Below are positions 25,381-34,416 of a DNA stretch of 64,000 nucleotides, piece after piece; the stretch's first letter is position 1; each line of letters opens with the position of its first letter. The stretch comes from Gemmobacter sp. (GTDB taxonomy: Bacteria; Pseudomonadota; Alphaproteobacteria; Rhodobacterales; Rhodobacteraceae). A program made the translations under genes and the position numbers. The notes beneath the pieces were generated by a model that saw only the letters and a list, made by a program, of their open reading frames with translations, was not told the origin of the DNA and ran no database searches. The stretch is taken from assembly GCF_034676705.1 (NCBI RefSeq), contig NZ_JAUCBS010000009.1:1-64000 (forward strand). Direction: 5' to 3'.

Positions 25381-25426
25381 GAGCCAGATTCCCTTCAGGA
25401 TTTCGGATTTGTGAAAGGCCGCGGTT

Positions 25427-26485
25427 TCAGCTTCGTCGGCGGCCGAACCGAACCGTGATCTCATTGCCGCCTGTCATGCCATTAGGGCGATAGATCAGGA
25501 TGAACAGCATGACCGCTGCCAGCACCACATCGCCCAGCCCCGCCGGCGTAGACAGCGTGATGCCGGTGCCTGGAACCATCAGCCCGGTCTCGATCTGGCG
25601 CAGCATCTCGGTCAGGGCCGATACGGTGACCGTGCCAATGACAGCGCCGCTCAGACTGCGCATTCCGCCGACCACCAACATCGCGACATAAAGAAAAGTG
25701 GGGTCGAGATAGAAGTTCTCTACCCTCAGCGTGCCCTGAAAATGGCCATAGAGCCCGCCCCCGACGCCGCAGACGAAGGCACTCAGCACATAGGCCCCCA
25801 GCCGCAGGCGCACGACGCGGATACCCGATGCACGGGCGGCAACCTGATCTTCACGCGACGCGCGCAGTGCAATCGCCCAGCGGGTTTCCTGATATATCCA
25901 GGCGATGGCCACCGCAGCCATGGCGAACAGTCCGGCCTGCCACAGGCCCACCCATGCCTTCAGCCCCATCAGCGATATTTGCCCGCCGGTCAGCGAATTC
26001 CAGTTTCCCAGCACGACATAGATGATGAACATCAGCGAGAACGTCGCGATGCCTGCCGCAATGCCCGACAGGCGCATAATCGGCCCGCCCATAGCCAATG
26101 CCAACGCAGCCGCGACCAACCCGCCCAGAGCCGGCCCGGACAACAATGGCAGTTGCGTGGCGGCCAGCCAACCGGGCAGATCGGGCAGGAACGTCGCCTT
26201 GAGCGCCGGGGCCATCGTAAGCAAGGCCGCCGCGTAGGCGCCGATCGCCATGAAGCCGACTGCGCTGAAGTTCAGGATGCCGGAATTGCCCATGAAGATG
26301 TAGAGCCCTACCACCATCGTGATGTTGATCAGGCACAGGATGACCCGCCGTTTCAGCACGATGTCGCCAAAACCGGCCAACAGGATTATCATCAGGATGC
26401 CCAGCAACAGCAGCACAAGCGGCGCTGCTCGGCGGATGATGTCGTACGCCGCCGGGCGCGGGCTGGAGGAGAGTGCCGTCATCAT
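25427..26485 (-). CDS. livM: Branched-chain amino acid-type ABC permease LivM
   Basis: A 352-residue membrane protein with about ten hydrophobic segments and the family motif FMAIGAYAAALLT. Its start overlaps the livH stop by one base. It is one of the two permeases of a HAAT importer. Because aromatic-type oxidative genes follow it, the substrate may be an aromatic or aliphatic acid rather than an amino acid, as known for several Liv-like systems. Confidence 0.9.
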   Translation of the reverse strand: MMTALSSSPRPAAYDIIRRAAPLVLLLLGILMIILLAGFGDIVLKRRVILCLINITMVVGLYIFMGNSGILNFSAVGFMAIGAYAAALLTMAPALKATFLPDLPGWLAATQLPLLSGPALGGLVAAALALAMGGPIMRLSGIAAGIATFSLMFIIYVVLGNWNSLTGGQISLMGLKAWVGLWQAGLFAMAAVAIAWIYQETRWAIALRASREDQVAARASGIRVVRLRLGAYVLSAFVCGVGGGLYGHFQGTLRVENFYLDPTFLYVAMLVVGGMRSLSGAVIGTVTVSALTEMLRQIETGLMVPGTGITLSTPAGLGDVVLAAVMLFILIYRPNGMTGGNEITVRFGRRRS

Positions 26486-27369
26486 CAGATCCGTTCCTTC
26501 ATGCCGCGTGCCGGGAGCAACCCGTCGGGTTTCACCAGAAGTACAAGAATGACCGCAAGGAACAGGAATGCTTCGCGGAAGGGGCGCAACTCGGCAGGCA
26601 GCAATGCTTGCAGCAAGGTGCCGGCAACTCCGACCAACAGCCCGCCCAGCACCGCACCCGACAGGCTGCCCAACCCACCGATCACGGTGGCGACAAAGGC
26701 GGTAAGGACCAGGGGCAGTCCAAGCCTTGGCTGAACGAACCCCATCTGGGCAGTGAACAGCACAGCCACGATGGCTGCCAGCAGACCGCTGAGGACAAAG
26801 GCCAACACGATGACGGTGTTCGCCCGCACGCCGACCAGTTGCGACATGGTGAAATCCTCGGCTGCGGCACGCATCTGCAAGCCGATCGAAGTCCGCCGCA
26901 GAAAGATCACCAGCGCCACCAGCAATACCAGGCAGATGGCAATGGTGACGATCTTGAGCAGGCTGACCTGTGCGCCCGCAATCCAGACCGGCTGGCTGAG
27001 AGCCGGCAGCGGATCAAGCGGCTTGACCCTTGAGCCGAACGCGAACACCAGAATCTTCTGGATCAGCATGCTGACGGTGAAAGACGCGATCAACATCGTT
27101 GCAGGGTCGGACTTGCGCAGCGGACGGAACGCAATCCGTTCGGTCAGTGCTGCCAACACCATGGCCCCAAGCACCGCACCGGCAATCGCCATGACCACCG
27201 CATGGCCGGACAACGCGAGCAGCGCATAGGCTGCGCAGGTGACCAGTTCGGCATGGGCAAAATTCGCCAGCCGCATTATGCTGAACACGATGCCGATCCC
27301 CAGCGCCGTCAGGGCATAAAGTCCGCCAAGGCTCAGCGCATCGACAACGATCTGGACAAGGCCGGTCAT
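26485..27369 (-). CDS. livH: Branched-chain amino acid-type ABC permease LivH
   Basis: A 294-residue membrane protein with the LivH motif LGIGIVFSIMRLANFAHAE near residues 22-40 and GGLGSLSGAVLGG near residue 230. Four-base overlap with livF upstream and one-base overlap with livM downstream fix the start. It forms the second transmembrane subunit of the importer. Confidence 0.91.
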   Translation of the reverse strand: MTGLVQIVVDALSLGGLYALTALGIGIVFSIMRLANFAHAELVTCAAYALLALSGHAVVMAIAGAVLGAMVLAALTERIAFRPLRKSDPATMLIASFTVSMLIQKILVFAFGSRVKPLDPLPALSQPVWIAGAQVSLLKIVTIAICLVLLVALVIFLRRTSIGLQMRAAAEDFTMSQLVGVRANTVIVLAFVLSGLLAAIVAVLFTAQMGFVQPRLGLPLVLTAFVATVIGGLGSLSGAVLGGLLVGVAGTLLQALLPAELRPFREAFLFLAVILVLLVKPDGLLPARGMKERI

Positions 27370-28097
27370 GCCGCGCGTCCTCCGATACCGAAATAGGCGG
27401 CTTCAAAATCCGGATCGGCCGCAAGCCGCTGCGACGGGCCCGACAGCCGGACTCTGCCCGAGTTGATCACACAGGTGCGGTTGGCCGCCTGTAGCGCGCG
27501 GTCCGCGTTCTGTTCGACGACCAGCACCGACAGCCCCTGCTTCCCAAGATCCGCGATCAGCTCGTAAACCTGGTCCGTGATGGACGGCGCCAGCCCAAGC
27601 GAGGGTTCGTCCAGCATCAGCAGGGCCGGATCCGACATCAGCGCCCGGGCAATCACCAGCATCTGCTGCTCACCCCCCGAAAGCCGCCCGGCGGGTTCGT
27701 CACGGCGGGTTCCCAGAATGGGAAAAATCTGCATGAAGCGGTCGATCTCTGCTGTGACCGCGGCATGGTCGCGGCGGATCACCGCGCCGATGCGCAGGTT
27801 TTCCAGAACCGTCAGACCCGCAAAGACATGCCGCCCTTCGGGCACCAGCGCGATGCCACGCCGTACCGTTCGCTCCAGTGATTGTCCCAGGATGGGTTCG
27901 CCCTGGAACGACAGATTGCCATGGACCGGGCGTACCAGACCTGCGATGGCGGACAGCAATGTCGACTTTCCGGCGCCGTTCGGCCCGACAATAGCGACTG
28001 TTTCTCCTGCGTCCACATGCAGGCTGACGTCATCCAGCGCGGTGATCCTGCCATAACGAACCACCAGATTCTCGACATGAAGCAAGGGAGGATTCAT
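27366..28097 (-). CDS. livF: Branched-chain amino acid-type ABC ATPase LivF
   Basis: A 243-residue ATPase with Walker A GPNGAGKST, signature LSGGEQQM, and Walker B LLMLDEPSLGLAP, the usual LivF form. The C terminus ends shortly after DPDFEAAYFGIG, typical of the LivF group. It overlaps livG and livH by four bases on each side, so the four genes are tightly coupled. Confidence 0.92.
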   Translation of the reverse strand: MNPPLLHVENLVVRYGRITALDDVSLHVDAGETVAIVGPNGAGKSTLLSAIAGLVRPVHGNLSFQGEPILGQSLERTVRRGIALVPEGRHVFAGLTVLENLRIGAVIRRDHAAVTAEIDRFMQIFPILGTRRDEPAGRLSGGEQQMLVIARALMSDPALLMLDEPSLGLAPSITDQVYELIADLGKQGLSVLVVEQNADRALQAANRTCVINSGRVRLSGPSQRLAADPDFEAAYFGIGGRAA

Positions 28098-28816
28098 GCT
28101 GTCTCCTTGATGCCCAGATAGGCCGCCCGGAAGGCGGCATCGGCAAACACCGCCTCGGGCGTGCCTGCGGCTATCGTGCGCCCGCTGGCCATCACGTGCA
28201 TCCGCTCGCAGGTGCGGGTGATCAGGCCCATATTGTGTTCGATCAAAAGGATGCCGCAGCCGAAATCGTCGCGGATCCGCCGGATCAGGTCGCTCAACAC
28301 CTCGGCTTCGATCACGTTCATGCCGGCGGCGGGTTCGTCCAGCAGCAGGAAGCGTGGCGACAGCGCCAGCGCGCGGGCAATGCCGACCCTTCGTTCATCG
28401 CCGTAGTTGAGCGCATCGGCACGGGTTTGCGCCCGACCGGCAATCCCGAGATAATCCAGCATCTCCAACGCGCGGTGTCGTGCGGCCGACCGGCTGAAAC
28501 CGTGGCTGGTCAGCGCAGCCTCGATATTCTCGGATACCGTAAGGCCATGGAACAGCCGCACGGCCTGAAAGGTGCGCACCACCCCATTTCGGGCAAGCCA
28601 GGCGGCATCACGGCCGGCAACCCCTTGCCCCTCCAGGTTCACTTGTCCGGCAGTCGGAGCCTGAAACCCACTGAATACATTGACCATCGTGGTCTTTCCC
28701 GCCCCGTTGGGCCCGACGAGACCAAGAATCTCGCCGCGCCCAAGGGTTACGGACACGTCATCGACGGCCCGCACGCCCGAGAAATGAACCGCGATGCCGG
28801 TTGCAGAAAGCGCCAT
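28094..28816 (-). CDS. livG: Branched-chain amino acid-type ABC ATPase LivG
   Basis: A 240-residue ATPase with Walker A GPNGAGKTT and Walker B LLLDEPAAGMN, the LivG variant, followed by LLIEHNMGLI. The signature region reads ADALNYGDERRVGIARAL, where the normal LSYGxQRR is only partly kept, as in many LivG proteins. The gene starts 30 bases after the binding-protein gene. Confidence 0.91.
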   Translation of the reverse strand: MALSATGIAVHFSGVRAVDDVSVTLGRGEILGLVGPNGAGKTTMVNVFSGFQAPTAGQVNLEGQGVAGRDAAWLARNGVVRTFQAVRLFHGLTVSENIEAALTSHGFSRSAARHRALEMLDYLGIAGRAQTRADALNYGDERRVGIARALALSPRFLLLDEPAAGMNVIEAEVLSDLIRRIRDDFGCGILLIEHNMGLITRTCERMHVMASGRTIAAGTPEAVFADAAFRAAYLGIKETA

Positions 28817-28846
28817 TGGCGGCCTCCGTGGCTGCGGTCTGGGGGA

Positions 28847-30016
28847 TCAGTTCAGCGTCACTTCGCGCGCGGCGACCTTGGCCACAAAACCGAACTTGCC
28901 GTCCTGCGCCTGGATGATGGTCATCGGACGGTGAAGCGGAATATGCAGCTCGGGCGTATAGGTGGTAGGCCCAGCCAGCAGCGGTTCCTCGGTAAAAGTA
29001 TCCAGAACCTTGGCCACTTCCGCCGGGTCGTCAGTTCCTGCACGTTCCATGGCACGAACCCAGGCTTCGATCACCGAATAGCCGCGCACCGCATAGGAGA
29101 CATCCGCCCGCTGGCCGTATTCCGCCTGATAGCGGCGGAAGAAGTCGGCGACCTTGGGGTCGGCGTCATCGCCATAAATCGAGCCAAACGAGGCAACATA
29201 GAAGTTGGACAGCCCCGGCACTGCGCCGGCCCAGTAGTCGCCGTCCATCGACTCGCCGGACATGATCGGAAGGTCGAGCCCGCCCGCCCGCAACTGGCGA
29301 ATGGCCGAGGGCCCACCCGGCGAATAGGAACACAGCATGATCACGGCGGGTTTGGTCGGCAAGGCATTGATGCGCGAGACCTGCGAGGCAATCGAGGCAT
29401 CGCCGTTCAGGAACGTGTCCGATCCGACCAGCGCGGCATCACCGCCGAGCTCCTTCCACCGTTTGGCAAAGCTGCCGCATAGTGATTTTGTCATGGCCAC
29501 GGTATCATCCAGCAGGACGTAGGCGGTCTTCCAGCCCTGCTGTTCATAGCCCCATTCCGCCAGCAGCGACGCCTGCGCCATTGAGGCCTGAGTCATGGAA
29601 TAGGCCATGTTTCCGATGCCGGTCACCCCAAACTTTGGATCCGCCGCGCCGGCAAAGGCCAGGACACCACTCTGCTGCGCGACAAAGGCCGCTGGCGCGC
29701 CAAAGTCGAAGTCACTGGTGACCATGATCGCCTTGGCGCCCTTGCCGATCACTTCCAGCGCACCATCGGCGCCCAGAAGCGGCTCGGACTTGTTGTCGAA
29801 GTTCACCGCCTCGATCTGCCTGCCCAATACGCCGCCCGCCGCATTGACCTCCTTGATGGCCAGCATGGCGCCCTTGATGGTCGCTGCGTCGATGGGCTGG
29901 AACCAGCCACTGAACGGCATGACAAAGCCGAACTTGATGGTATCAGCGGCCGCCGGCAGGGCCGCGAAGGCGACAGACATGGCAAGGCCGACCGGCCTCA
30001 GTGAGAGAATCCGCAT
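28847..30016 (-). CDS. Liv-type periplasmic substrate-binding protein
   Basis: A 389-residue protein with a signal peptide (MRILSLRPVGLAM, cleavage near PAAA). The mature N terminus DTIKFGFVMPFSGWFQPIDA follows the LivK/amide-binding pattern. It is the first gene of the importer and faces a MarR gene across 266 bases. Relatives bind amino acids, amides and aromatic acids. The adjoining flavin enzymes favour an aromatic or other oxidisable ligand, but this is inference. Confidence 0.9.
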   Translation of the reverse strand: MRILSLRPVGLAMSVAFAALPAAADTIKFGFVMPFSGWFQPIDAATIKGAMLAIKEVNAAGGVLGRQIEAVNFDNKSEPLLGADGALEVIGKGAKAIMVTSDFDFGAPAAFVAQQSGVLAFAGAADPKFGVTGIGNMAYSMTQASMAQASLLAEWGYEQQGWKTAYVLLDDTVAMTKSLCGSFAKRWKELGGDAALVGSDTFLNGDASIASQVSRINALPTKPAVIMLCSYSPGGPSAIRQLRAGGLDLPIMSGESMDGDYWAGAVPGLSNFYVASFGSIYGDDADPKVADFFRRYQAEYGQRADVSYAVRGYSVIEAWVRAMERAGTDDPAEVAKVLDTFTEEPLLAGPTTYTPELHIPLHRPMTIIQAQDGKFGFVAKVAAREVTLN

Positions 30017-30099
30017 ATGTTACCCCGTTGAATGACGCCCCGCATCTCCGGCCAGGGCCGTGAACGGGGTCGATTGCTTGCGATTCGGGTTCGGTCCCG

Positions 30100-30123
30100 A
30101 TATTAGTTAAGTTATGAATGAAT
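30100..30123. promoter_or_regulatory. Candidate MarR operator in the Liv/MarR divergent region
   Basis: An AT-rich stretch containing AGTTAAGTTATGAATGAAT lies midway between the divergent genes. It resembles 21,185-21,208 at 18 of 24 positions. A single regulator, most simply the adjacent MarR protein, could bind both. There is no perfect dyad. Confidence 0.4.
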
Positions 30124-30282
30124 GATATTGGCGTGATTGATTCGAGACAATAGGGTAAGCAAGTGAAATCTGCGGAAAGGGCCGGCCGTGCAGGCTACCG
30201 GACCGACGGGTTTGACAGCTATCGTTTGCTCTGGGGTGCGGCATGCCCTATGGAACGGGCCGAGACTTCAAGGGGCGGTAAC

Positions 30283-30795
30283 ATGTCTGATGCTTCAGGT
30301 GCTGCACAGTTGCTTTCAACGACTGAAAGCTTCGGACACAACATGCGCGTCACCAATCGCCTTATCCAGCGCGATCTGGGCGCGCGGTTGGGGCGCATGG
30401 GGCTGAACCTTGGCCAGTGGTATGCGTTGCGCGCACTTTGGGATGGCGACGAAATCACCCAGATCGAACTGGCTCAGAGATCCGGGTTTGCCGGACCCGC
30501 CATGGTGTCGGCGGTCAGGGCTCTGCTGGGAATGGGTCTGGTGACCAGACATCGGCCCAGCGACGACAAACGCAAGTATGTGATCAAGCTGACCGAGAAG
30601 GGCTGGGCCGCGCGGACCCCGGCGCTGGCAATGGCGGTCGAAGCGAACACCATCGCGCTGCAAGGCATCGCACCCGACGACGTTGCAACCTGCCTGCGCG
30701 TTCTGCAAAAAGCGCACGTGAACCTCGCACAGGCGGCACAGGACAACAGCGTGGGCCTCGATACAGTCGATGCGTTACTGTTCCAGTTAAGCTGA
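30283..30795 (+). CDS. MarR-family transcriptional regulator
   Basis: A 170-residue winged-helix protein. The recognition region reads ITQIELAQRSGFAGPAMVSAVRAL and the wing reads HRPSDDKRKYVIKLTEKG, with a DKR in place of the usual DRR. I chose the ATG at 30283, preceded by AAGGGG; in-frame starts at 30163 and 30250 lack a good site. It is divergent from the Liv-type operon and probably represses it until a substrate binds. Confidence 0.86.
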   Translation: MSDASGAAQLLSTTESFGHNMRVTNRLIQRDLGARLGRMGLNLGQWYALRALWDGDEITQIELAQRSGFAGPAMVSAVRALLGMGLVTRHRPSDDKRKYVIKLTEKGWAARTPALAMAVEANTIALQGIAPDDVATCLRVLQKAHVNLAQAAQDNSVGLDTVDALLFQLS

Positions 30796-30804
30796 CAACC
30801 ATCT

Positions 30805-30843
30805 TGCGCAACCGTCCCGGGCACGGATTGCCGTGGTTGCGCA
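30805..30843 (+). terminator. Hairpin after the MarR gene
   Basis: Nine-base arms TGCGCAACC (30,805-30,813) and GGTTGCGCA (30,835-30,843) enclose an inner CACGG-ATTG-CCGTG stem. It starts nine bases after the MarR stop. There is no T-run, so it is either a Rho-assisted terminator or a relic of a mobile-element end. Confidence 0.4.
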
Positions 30844-31220
30844 GGGGCGCCAAACTCCGGCCCCCTGACCTCGGACGCAACCAGCCTGCCGTTCCGAGCC
30901 AGCGTGCGTCACACGGACGAATGATCCGCCACCAGAGTTTCGGCCACGATCCGGCTGGGCAGCAGCACGTCGGCCGCGCGGGTTCCGACCTCGACCCACC
31001 GATTTCCCCAAGGGTCATGACGGATTCCAGACCTTCAGCCGTCGGCCGGGTCGCGATCCGCATGGTGGCGACGCGCGTCACCGATCACCTGCCGTGCAAT
31101 CCGCCCCCATTGCGCGTCCGGCACCACAAGCCGATCCAGAACGCCCATCGCATCCCTCCCTGCAACGAGAGCCTTGAAGCACGACGTTCCCAAAAGGAGA
31201 CTCACAAGAGTCCACAGACC
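30844..31220 (-). pseudogene. Degraded region with IS5-type transposase N-terminal scrap
   Basis: At 31,148-31,035 the minus strand encodes GVLDRLVVPDAQWGRIARQV, the typical start of IS5-family transposases, and stops after 37 codons. Further along the same frame, ending at 30,909, there is a coding-like stretch (NRWVEVGTRAADVLLPSRIV) that I cannot assign. The remainder of this gap shows nothing else. The region appears to be a graveyard of broken genes. Confidence 0.5.
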
Positions 31221-31955
31221 CTAGCGGATCTCGCTGACATAGCGGTGGCGCGAGGTATCGGCGTGGTGCAGGGCCAGCACCACCGGCCGCCCGGCCGCGT
31301 CATAGGCCGTTTCGTCGATGCGCAGCAGCGGGGCGCCATCGGGCAGCCCAAGCGCTGCCGCAGCCTGCGGGCACAGTTCGGCCGACAGCAATTCGCGCAC
31401 CGCCGCCAGCCGCAGCCCATGCACCTGATCCAGATGCAGATACAGCTGCGCCGGCACCGTGTCCGGCACCGGGCCTGACAGCCGCGCGGCCTGCACCGCA
31501 TAATCGTCGATCATCACCGGCACATCCTCCACCAGCCGCAGCCGCCGGAACCGGCACAAGGGCGCCCCTTCGGACAGATCCAGCGCCCGCGCCTCGGCCA
31601 GGGTGGCCGGTGCGATCGAAACCGACAGCGATTGCGACCGGGCCTGCACCAGCCCGCCATCCAGCCCGTGCAGCCGGAAATACCGGATCAGGAACCGCAG
31701 ACCCAGCTGCGGCGCCCGCCCCGTCACCACCGTGCCGGTCCGTCGACGGCGGGCCAGCACCCCTTCCTCGGTCAGGACCGACAGGGCCCGGCGCAGCGTG
31801 CCCACCGCGATCCCATAGCTTTGCGCCAGTTCCAGTTCGGCCGGCAACACGGTGCCCGGGCGCAGTTCGCCCGACAGGATCGCGTCGGTCAGCCGGTCGC
31901 GCACCTGAAGATGCAGGGGGGCGGGTTCAAGCGGCGTGGGGGCTTTCGGTGTCAT
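31221..31955 (-). CDS. GntR-family (HutC/UTRA type) transcriptional regulator
   Basis: A 244-residue regulator. The N-terminal winged helix includes LPAELELAQSYGIAVGTLRRAL, the GntR pattern, and the C-terminal domain is of the UTRA ligand-binding type (RFRRLRLVEDVPVMIDDY, then RIDETAYDAAGRPVVLA). I chose the ATG at 31955 over one 21 codons upstream, because the longer form would run through the operator. It is divergent from the LLM monooxygenase and probably controls it. Confidence 0.87.
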   Translation of the reverse strand: MTPKAPTPLEPAPLHLQVRDRLTDAILSGELRPGTVLPAELELAQSYGIAVGTLRRALSVLTEEGVLARRRRTGTVVTGRAPQLGLRFLIRYFRLHGLDGGLVQARSQSLSVSIAPATLAEARALDLSEGAPLCRFRRLRLVEDVPVMIDDYAVQAARLSGPVPDTVPAQLYLHLDQVHGLRLAAVRELLSAELCPQAAAALGLPDGAPLLRIDETAYDAAGRPVVLALHHADTSRHRYVSEIR

Positions 31956-31962
31956 GATGATT

Positions 31963-31972
31963 ACTATATAGT
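31963..31972. promoter_or_regulatory. Palindromic operator ACTATATAGT
   Basis: A perfect 10-bp palindrome within a 55-base divergent gap, eight bases before the GntR start. AT-rich symmetric sites are usual for HutC-type regulators. It would overlap both promoters. Confidence 0.5.
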
Positions 31973-32010
31973 TTATATGAATCACATCAAGAGCCACCGA
32001 AGGATTCCCC

Positions 32011-33330
32011 ATGCGCAAACTCCGTCTTGGCCTGTCGATGTTCCGGCTGGGCTATCATGTCGCCGCCTGGCGCCACCCCGATGTGCAGGCCGATGGCGCC
32101 ATGGACCTGGGCTTTTTCGCCGACATCGCCCGGACGGCCGAACGGGGGCTGTTCGATCTGGTGTTCATGGCCGACGAACTGGCCATTCGCGGCGGGACCA
32201 AACCCGAAGGCGCCGCCGAACGCATGGCCAATGTCGCCGAGCTGGAGCCGCTGACCCTGCTGTCCGCCATTGCCGCGCTGACCGACCGGATCGGCCTGGT
32301 CTCGACCGTGTCCACGACCTACAGCGAGCCTTACAACCTGGCCCGGCAGGTGCTGTCGCTGGACCATCTGTCGCGCGGGCGGGCGGGGTGGAACGTGGTC
32401 ACGTCGTGGGGGGCCGAAGATGCGCTGAACTTCGGGCATGCCAGCTTGCCCGGCTATGACCAGCGCTATGCCCGGGCCGGCGAATTCGTGCAGGTGGTGC
32501 GCGGCCTGTGGAATTCCTGGGCGCCGCAGGGGCTGGTGCGCGACAAGGCGTCGGGGCGGTTTTCCGACTTTGCCCATCTGCATCCGGTGAACCACGCTGG
32601 GCCGTTCTTCAAGGTGCGCGGACCGCTGAACATGGCCCCGTCGGTGCAGGGCGAGCCGGTGATCTTTTCCGCCGGCGACAGCGACGACGGCCGCGAGATT
32701 GCCGCGCGCGAGGCCGATGTGGTGTTCACCGCCAAGCAGGACATTGCCAGCGCACGGGCGTTTTATGCCGATATCAAGGCCCGCGCCGCGCGGCATGGCC
32801 GCGACCCGTCCGAGGTGCTGGTGATGCCCGGCCTGATGGCGATCACCGCCCCCACCCGGGCACAGGCCGACGCCAGGCTGGCCGAGTTGCAGGCCCTGCT
32901 GGACCCGCTGGTCGGTCTGGCCTCGCTTTATGACCGGATGGGCGACCTGAGCGGGCATGACGTTGACGGCCCGGTGCCCGAACCCAAGGATCCCGCGTTC
33001 CGCAGCCGCGCACAGGTGATGTATGATCTGGCGCAGGCCAGGGGCTATACCATCCGTCAGCTGTATGAACTGATGGCCGTGGGCCGCGGGCACAGGATGC
33101 TGGTGGGCACACCCGCCGACATTGCCGATGAAATGCAGCTGTGGTTCGAAACCGGCGCGGCCGACGGGTTCAACATGATCCCCACCCATCTGCCCGCCGG
33201 CATCGACGCGCTGGTCGATCTGGTGGTGCCGGAACTGCAACGGCGCGGCCTGTTCCGCACCGGGTACGAGGCGACGACCCTGCGCGGCAATCTGGGCCTG
33301 CCGATGCGTGGCCGCGCACCGGGGCGCTGA
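32011..33330 (+). CDS. LLM-class flavin-dependent monooxygenase (NtaA/SnaA/DszA type)
   Basis: A 439-residue luciferase-like TIM-barrel monooxygenase of the nitrilotriacetate / pristinamycin IIA / DszA subfamily. Features are LGLSMFRLGYHVAAWRHP at the N terminus, STVSTTYSEPYNLARQ, DHLSRGRAGWNVVTSW and a C-terminal GFNMIP, all typical. It uses FMNH2 from a separate reductase; none is next to it. GAAGGA precedes the ATG. The gene stands alone opposite its GntR regulator, so the substrate cannot be inferred beyond the family range of amines, thioethers and heterocycles. Confidence 0.9.
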   Translation: MRKLRLGLSMFRLGYHVAAWRHPDVQADGAMDLGFFADIARTAERGLFDLVFMADELAIRGGTKPEGAAERMANVAELEPLTLLSAIAALTDRIGLVSTVSTTYSEPYNLARQVLSLDHLSRGRAGWNVVTSWGAEDALNFGHASLPGYDQRYARAGEFVQVVRGLWNSWAPQGLVRDKASGRFSDFAHLHPVNHAGPFFKVRGPLNMAPSVQGEPVIFSAGDSDDGREIAAREADVVFTAKQDIASARAFYADIKARAARHGRDPSEVLVMPGLMAITAPTRAQADARLAELQALLDPLVGLASLYDRMGDLSGHDVDGPVPEPKDPAFRSRAQVMYDLAQARGYTIRQLYELMAVGRGHRMLVGTPADIADEMQLWFETGAADGFNMIPTHLPAGIDALVDLVVPELQRRGLFRTGYEATTLRGNLGLPMRGRAPGR

Positions 33331-33333
33331 TGC

Positions 33334-34416
33334 TCAGCCCTGTTTCGGCAAGGCCCGCACCAGGCCGAAATGCAGCATGGTGGCCGAGGTTTCCAGTGTT
33401 TGCGCCAGCTGGAACAGGTCGCGGTGCCGGTCACCGCTGCGGCCGGCCAGCACCACCTCGTCCCCGGTCTGCGCCGCAGGGATCGCGCTGAGATCGACCA
33501 GAGAGGCCAGCAGCGTGCGCGCCAGCACCGGCGCCTCGGCCCCCCGGATCAGCACCGTTCCCAGCGGGCCGCTGGCCGGCAGGCCATCGAAATGGCCGAT
33601 GGGAAAGGCGCCGATCCGGCTGACCGCCCCAGCCGCCGGACCATAGCCGATGCTGTCGCCCGGGCTGATATTTCGGCAATCCAGCAGGCGCGAGGTGATG
33701 GCCGAAACCACCGGGCGCAGCACATGCCCGCCCGCCTGATCGGGTGGCAACATGCCATACAGCGCGCGCCCCGGATCGACCATCGGATAGGTCAGCGCCG
33801 ATCCGGCCAGCAGCGCGGGGCTGGCGGCGGCCATGGCCGGCGGGCGGTGGCCCAGGATCTGATGCGCCCGGGTCAGAAAGCGTTCGAACAGCACCAGCGG
33901 CCCATCGGTGCCGGCCGCCACGCGGGATTGGCTGAAATGGGTGTAGATGCCCTGCAACCCGCTGTGCCCCGACGCCCGCAGATCGGCCAGCGCGACGGGC
34001 CAGTCCTCAGGGGCAAAGCCATAGCGGTGCAGGCCGGTATCCACCTTGATCAGGAAGCCCGCGTTGTCGGTGCGGCGCAGCAGGGTGTCCAGGCTGGTGG
34101 CATCATGGGCGGTCACCGTGATGCCCTGCCGCGCCAGATCCGGCAGGTCGCTGGCGGCCGCCGACGGAAACAGCAGCACCCGTGCCGCAGGGTGGCTGGC
34201 GCGCAGGGCCAGCGCCTCGTCCGGGGTTCCGGCACAAAAGGCACGCAAGCCGGCCTGCCAGCCCAGATCGGCCGCCCGGGTCACGCCCAAGCCATAGCCA
34301 TCGCCCTTGACCACCTGCCAGATCCGGGTGCCCGGGGGCAGCAGCCCCCGGACCAGCGCCAGATTATGGGCAAAGGCCGCCGGGTCCAGCGTGACGCGGT
34401 TGGGGCGGCCGGTCAT
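33334..34416 (-). CDS. Alanine racemase-type PLP enzyme
   Basis: A 360-residue fold-type III PLP protein. The PLP lysine is K37 in VVKGDGYGLG, where canonical enzymes have VVKANAYGHG, and the second-base region reads SIGYGPAAGA with its tyrosine. Length is near the normal 360. The changed motif and the place at the end of a hydantoinase operon suggest a catabolic amino-acid racemase rather than the cell-wall enzyme. The ATG at 34416 overlaps the hydantoinase B stop as ATGA. Confidence 0.87.
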   Translation of the reverse strand: MTGRPNRVTLDPAAFAHNLALVRGLLPPGTRIWQVVKGDGYGLGVTRAADLGWQAGLRAFCAGTPDEALALRASHPAARVLLFPSAAASDLPDLARQGITVTAHDATSLDTLLRRTDNAGFLIKVDTGLHRYGFAPEDWPVALADLRASGHSGLQGIYTHFSQSRVAAGTDGPLVLFERFLTRAHQILGHRPPAMAAASPALLAGSALTYPMVDPGRALYGMLPPDQAGGHVLRPVVSAITSRLLDCRNISPGDSIGYGPAAGAVSRIGAFPIGHFDGLPASGPLGTVLIRGAEAPVLARTLLASLVDLSAIPAAQTGDEVVLAGRSGDRHRDLFQLAQTLETSATMLHFGLVRALPKQG

